DNA of 64,000 bases from MnTg04 sp964568075 (GTDB lineage Bacteria > Pseudomonadota > Gammaproteobacteria > Steroidobacterales > MnTg04). The position numbers and the translations under genes are program-made. The notes beneath the pieces are model-generated. The model searched no databases, was not told the DNA's origin, and saw nothing but the letters and a program-made list of their open reading frames with translations. The stretch covers positions 1 through 64,000 of the forward strand of contig CAZMOM010000013.1 in NCBI GenBank assembly GCA_964568075.1, read 5' to 3'. This document shows positions 62,302 to 64,000 of the stretch, piece by piece (positions within the stretch are counted from its first letter, which is position 1; each line of letters opens with the position of its first letter).

Positions 62302-63527
62302 TGCAGGGGCACCCCGCGCGCGAGTCTGGGCAGTTCGCCGCTTCTTCCCATCGTGTGACGCGCCAGCAAACTCTTGCCGCCCGGCAGCAGATCGAACAAC
62401 ACCAGTCCCAGGTTGCGCACGGCCTTAACCGTGGTCAGCGGGTTGCCAAACACCCTGACCAGCGCGTCGGTAAAACCCATTACCCGCGCCTGGTCTCCAT
62501 TCCGCCACTGACAATATTTTTCCAGTACGTGGTGCGCACCCGGATCGTCTGCGGCCGCGATGACGTCGGCGAGCACAGCAACATCACGCAAGCTGAGATT
62601 GAATCCCTGACCGGCGATCGGGTGGAGCCCGTGCGCCGCGTTGCCGATAATCGCGACCCGGTGACGGATTTGTTCCTCCGCCTTAACCATACTTAGCGGA
62701 TAAGATACCCGCGAACCGATTTTCTGCCAGTGGCCCAGGCGGAAGCCGAACAACTCCTGCAATCGCGCCAGGATCTGTTCATCACCCATTCGTAGAATAT
62801 CCTCAACCTGACTGTCCGGCACCGTCCAGACCAGCGCACTGCGTCCTTCGCTCATCGGCAGAACCGCCATCGGTCCGTTCTCGGTGAATCGCTCGTAGGC
62901 CACATTTTGATGCGGTTTTTCCGTTGTAACGTTACTGATGATCGCGGTCTGACCGTAATCCCAGACCGTCGCTTCGATACCGAGTTTCTTGCGAACGACT
63001 GACTGCGCTCCATCGGCCGCCGCCACGAGTCGGCCCTGCAAGACCAGCGGATCGCCGCTTTCCTCGCTGATCCTGACGCTGACCCGGTCGCCTTCATTGT
63101 CCAGCGACTGCAAACGCGCGGGGCAAAACAGATGAATATTTTCGAAAGATGCCAGAGCTGCCCAAAGCGCGCGCCCGATGGTTCGATTGGGAACGACATA
63201 ACCCAGCGCCGGCACATTCTCCTGTTGCGCGCTAATCCGGCTCATCCCGAAATGCCCGCGGTCCGAGATATGGATATCCAGTATGGTGGTCGCGTCGCTG
63301 TCCATGTCGGGCCACACGCCGATCGTTGCCAGTATCTTCTGCGAACCGCTCGCGATCGCCGTTGACCGATCGTCATAACTGGGTTGCGGCACGCCACGCC
63401 GGCGCGGATCGTGCGCCTCGATTATAGCTACCGTAATCGGCAGCGGAGCGAGCGCGACAGCGAGGCTGGCGCCGACCATGCCGCCACCGACAATAATGAC
63501 ATCAAATTCAGTCTGTCTTATCATCAT
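62298..63527 (-). CDS. ubiH: 2-octaprenyl-6-methoxyphenol hydroxylase
   Basis: UbiH hydroxylates C1 of the ubiquinone ring precursor. The 409-residue flavoprotein has FAD motif VIIVGGGMVGASLAVAL, VAAADGAQSVVR and IIGNAAHGLHPIAGQGFNLSLRD; the GNAA in place of GDAA is typical of UbiH. Tandem ATGs at 63527 and 63524 are both possible, and the frame is open to 63551. It follows pepP by 7 bp, as in the E. coli pepP-ubiH-ubiI operon. Confidence 0.92.
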   Translation of the reverse strand: MMIRQTEFDVIIVGGGMVGASLAVALAPLPITVAIIEAHDPRRRGVPQPSYDDRSTAIASGSQKILATIGVWPDMDSDATTILDIHISDRGHFGMSRISAQQENVPALGYVVPNRTIGRALWAALASFENIHLFCPARLQSLDNEGDRVSVRISEESGDPLVLQGRLVAAADGAQSVVRKKLGIEATVWDYGQTAIISNVTTEKPHQNVAYERFTENGPMAVLPMSEGRSALVWTVPDSQVEDILRMGDEQILARLQELFGFRLGHWQKIGSRVSYPLSMVKAEEQIRHRVAIIGNAAHGLHPIAGQGFNLSLRDVAVLADVIAAADDPGAHHVLEKYCQWRNGDQARVMGFTDALVRVFGNPLTTVKAVRNLGLVLFDLLPGGKSLLARHTMGRSGELPRLARGVPLQ

Positions 63528-63534
63528 GTGCAGA

Positions 63535-64000
63535 TCATTGATACGCCCCAACCAGGGCTTCTATTTCATCGACTTCCTTCGGTAAATCGCGGCTCAGGAC
63601 TTCGCAGCCATCCTTTGTTACCAGGACATCGTCTTCGATACGCACGCCGATGCCCCACCATTTTTTTGCCACACCTTTTGTTCCAGGAGCGACGTAAATT
63701 CCAGGTTCGACGGTCAGCACCATGCCAGCCTCGAGGCGACGCCACTCTTCGTGCACCCGGTAATCACCAACGTCGTGCACATCCAGACCGATCCAGTGGC
63801 CGGTTCTGTGCATAAAGAATTTTTTGTATGCTTCTTTTTTTATCAACGTGGGTACCCTGCCTTTCAGCAGGCCGAGCCTGACCAGCCCGCGGGTAATAGT
63901 TTTCACTGCGGCCAGGTGTGATTCGTTCCAGTGGCACGACGGCGACACCTTTTCAATCGCTGCTTTTTGCGCTTCGAGAACAATTTCATAAATTGCTTTT
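63535..64000 (-). CDS. pepP: Xaa-Pro aminopeptidase PepP, C-terminal part (cut by window edge)
   Basis: The last 155 residues of a proline aminopeptidase P (M24 family); the 5' part lies beyond the window. Metal-site elements of the pita-bread fold are visible: HRTGHWIGLDVHDVGDY, the TVEPGIYVAP glutamate, and RIEDDVLVTKDG. It removes N-terminal residues that precede proline, using Mn ions. The frame has no stop codon up to base 64000. It heads the pepP-ubiH-ubiI-like-GNAT-DUF4404 run. Confidence 0.93.
   Translation of the reverse strand, partial: KAIYEIVLEAQKAAIEKVSPSCHWNESHLAAVKTITRGLVRLGLLKGRVPTLIKKEAYKKFFMHRTGHWIGLDVHDVGDYRVHEEWRRLEAGMVLTVEPGIYVAPGTKGVAKKWWGIGVRIEDDVLVTKDGCEVLSRDLPKEVDEIEALVGAYQ

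Overview
The window is about 64 kb of chromosomal DNA at moderately high GC, densely packed with housekeeping genes. It very probably comes from a gammaproteobacterium of an uncultured or little-studied lineage. The evidence is gene order. The runs lptD-surA-pdxA-rsmA-(usp)-apaH, mreBCD-mrdA-rodA-mltB-rlpA-dacA-dat-ybeD-lipB-lipA and pepP-ubiH-ubiI-like are gammaproteobacterial arrangements. The presence of gatCAB, AmgK/MurU and a kynurenine-type tryptophan catabolic cluster argues against enterics. No rRNA, tRNA, prophage, complete transposon or CRISPR was seen. The genus is not assigned; any finer placement would be a guess.

Layout. 1-255: five identical 51-bp tandem repeats at the left edge. 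314-2869 (-): a transsulfuration pair (cystathionine beta-synthase and a gamma-lyase/synthase). 2926-4300 (+): prmC and ppiB. 4490-9997 (-): an ArsR-methyltransferase fusion, metF and metH, in one overlapping operon headed by a perfect 20-bp palindrome in the promoter. 10138-10626 (+): a thioesterase. 10680-14887 (-): gatC-gatA-gatB-hslO. 15033-26332 (+): a long elongasome, wall-remodelling and lipoate operon. 26329-28010 (-): amgK-murU peptidoglycan recycling. 28049-34853 (+): lptD-surA-pdxA-rsmA-usp-apaH. 34947-42686 (+): the kynurenine/3-hydroxyanthranilate/2-aminomuconate pathway (SDR, aldehyde dehydrogenase, RidA-type deaminase, 3-hydroxyanthranilate dioxygenase, ACMS decarboxylase, cyclase-family hydrolase, kynureninase, kynurenine monooxygenase). 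42723-44863 (-): lgt-thyA-folA. 44939-46984 (+): a DUF255 thioredoxin-like protein. 47027-47239 (-): a DUF4242 gene remnant. 47297-56488 (-): gcvT-gcvH-gcvPA-tpx-gcvPB, then a tandem HtrA protein, a cupin and an M23 peptidase; a tandem glycine riboswitch with terminator precedes gcvT. 56843-60203 (+): a DUF885 peptidase-like protein, ispG and a pterin dehydratase. 60252-64000 (-): pepP (cut by the window edge)-ubiH-ubiI-like-GNAT-DUF4404.

How the genes work together. One theme is one-carbon and sulfur metabolism. The glycine cleavage system makes methylene-THF, MetF reduces it and MetH uses it to remethylate homocysteine, while CBS/CGL drain homocysteine to cysteine; ThyA/FolA also draw on this pool. 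The second theme is the envelope: the MreB/PBP2/RodA machine, MltB, RlpA, the DacA carboxypeptidase, D-amino acid transaminase, AmgK/MurU, LptD/SurA and Lgt. The third is tryptophan catabolism.

No wholly new multi-gene system stands out. The best leads are the palindromic operator plus ArsR-methyltransferase at metF-metH; the 947-residue tandem HtrA with an inactive second protease half; the SDR in the kynurenine cluster that lacks the YxxxK pair; the unusual cyclase-family candidate formamidase; tpx inserted between the two halves of gcvP; and the identical 51-bp repeat array. All assignments are from reading the sequence and remembered family motifs; no database search was run.
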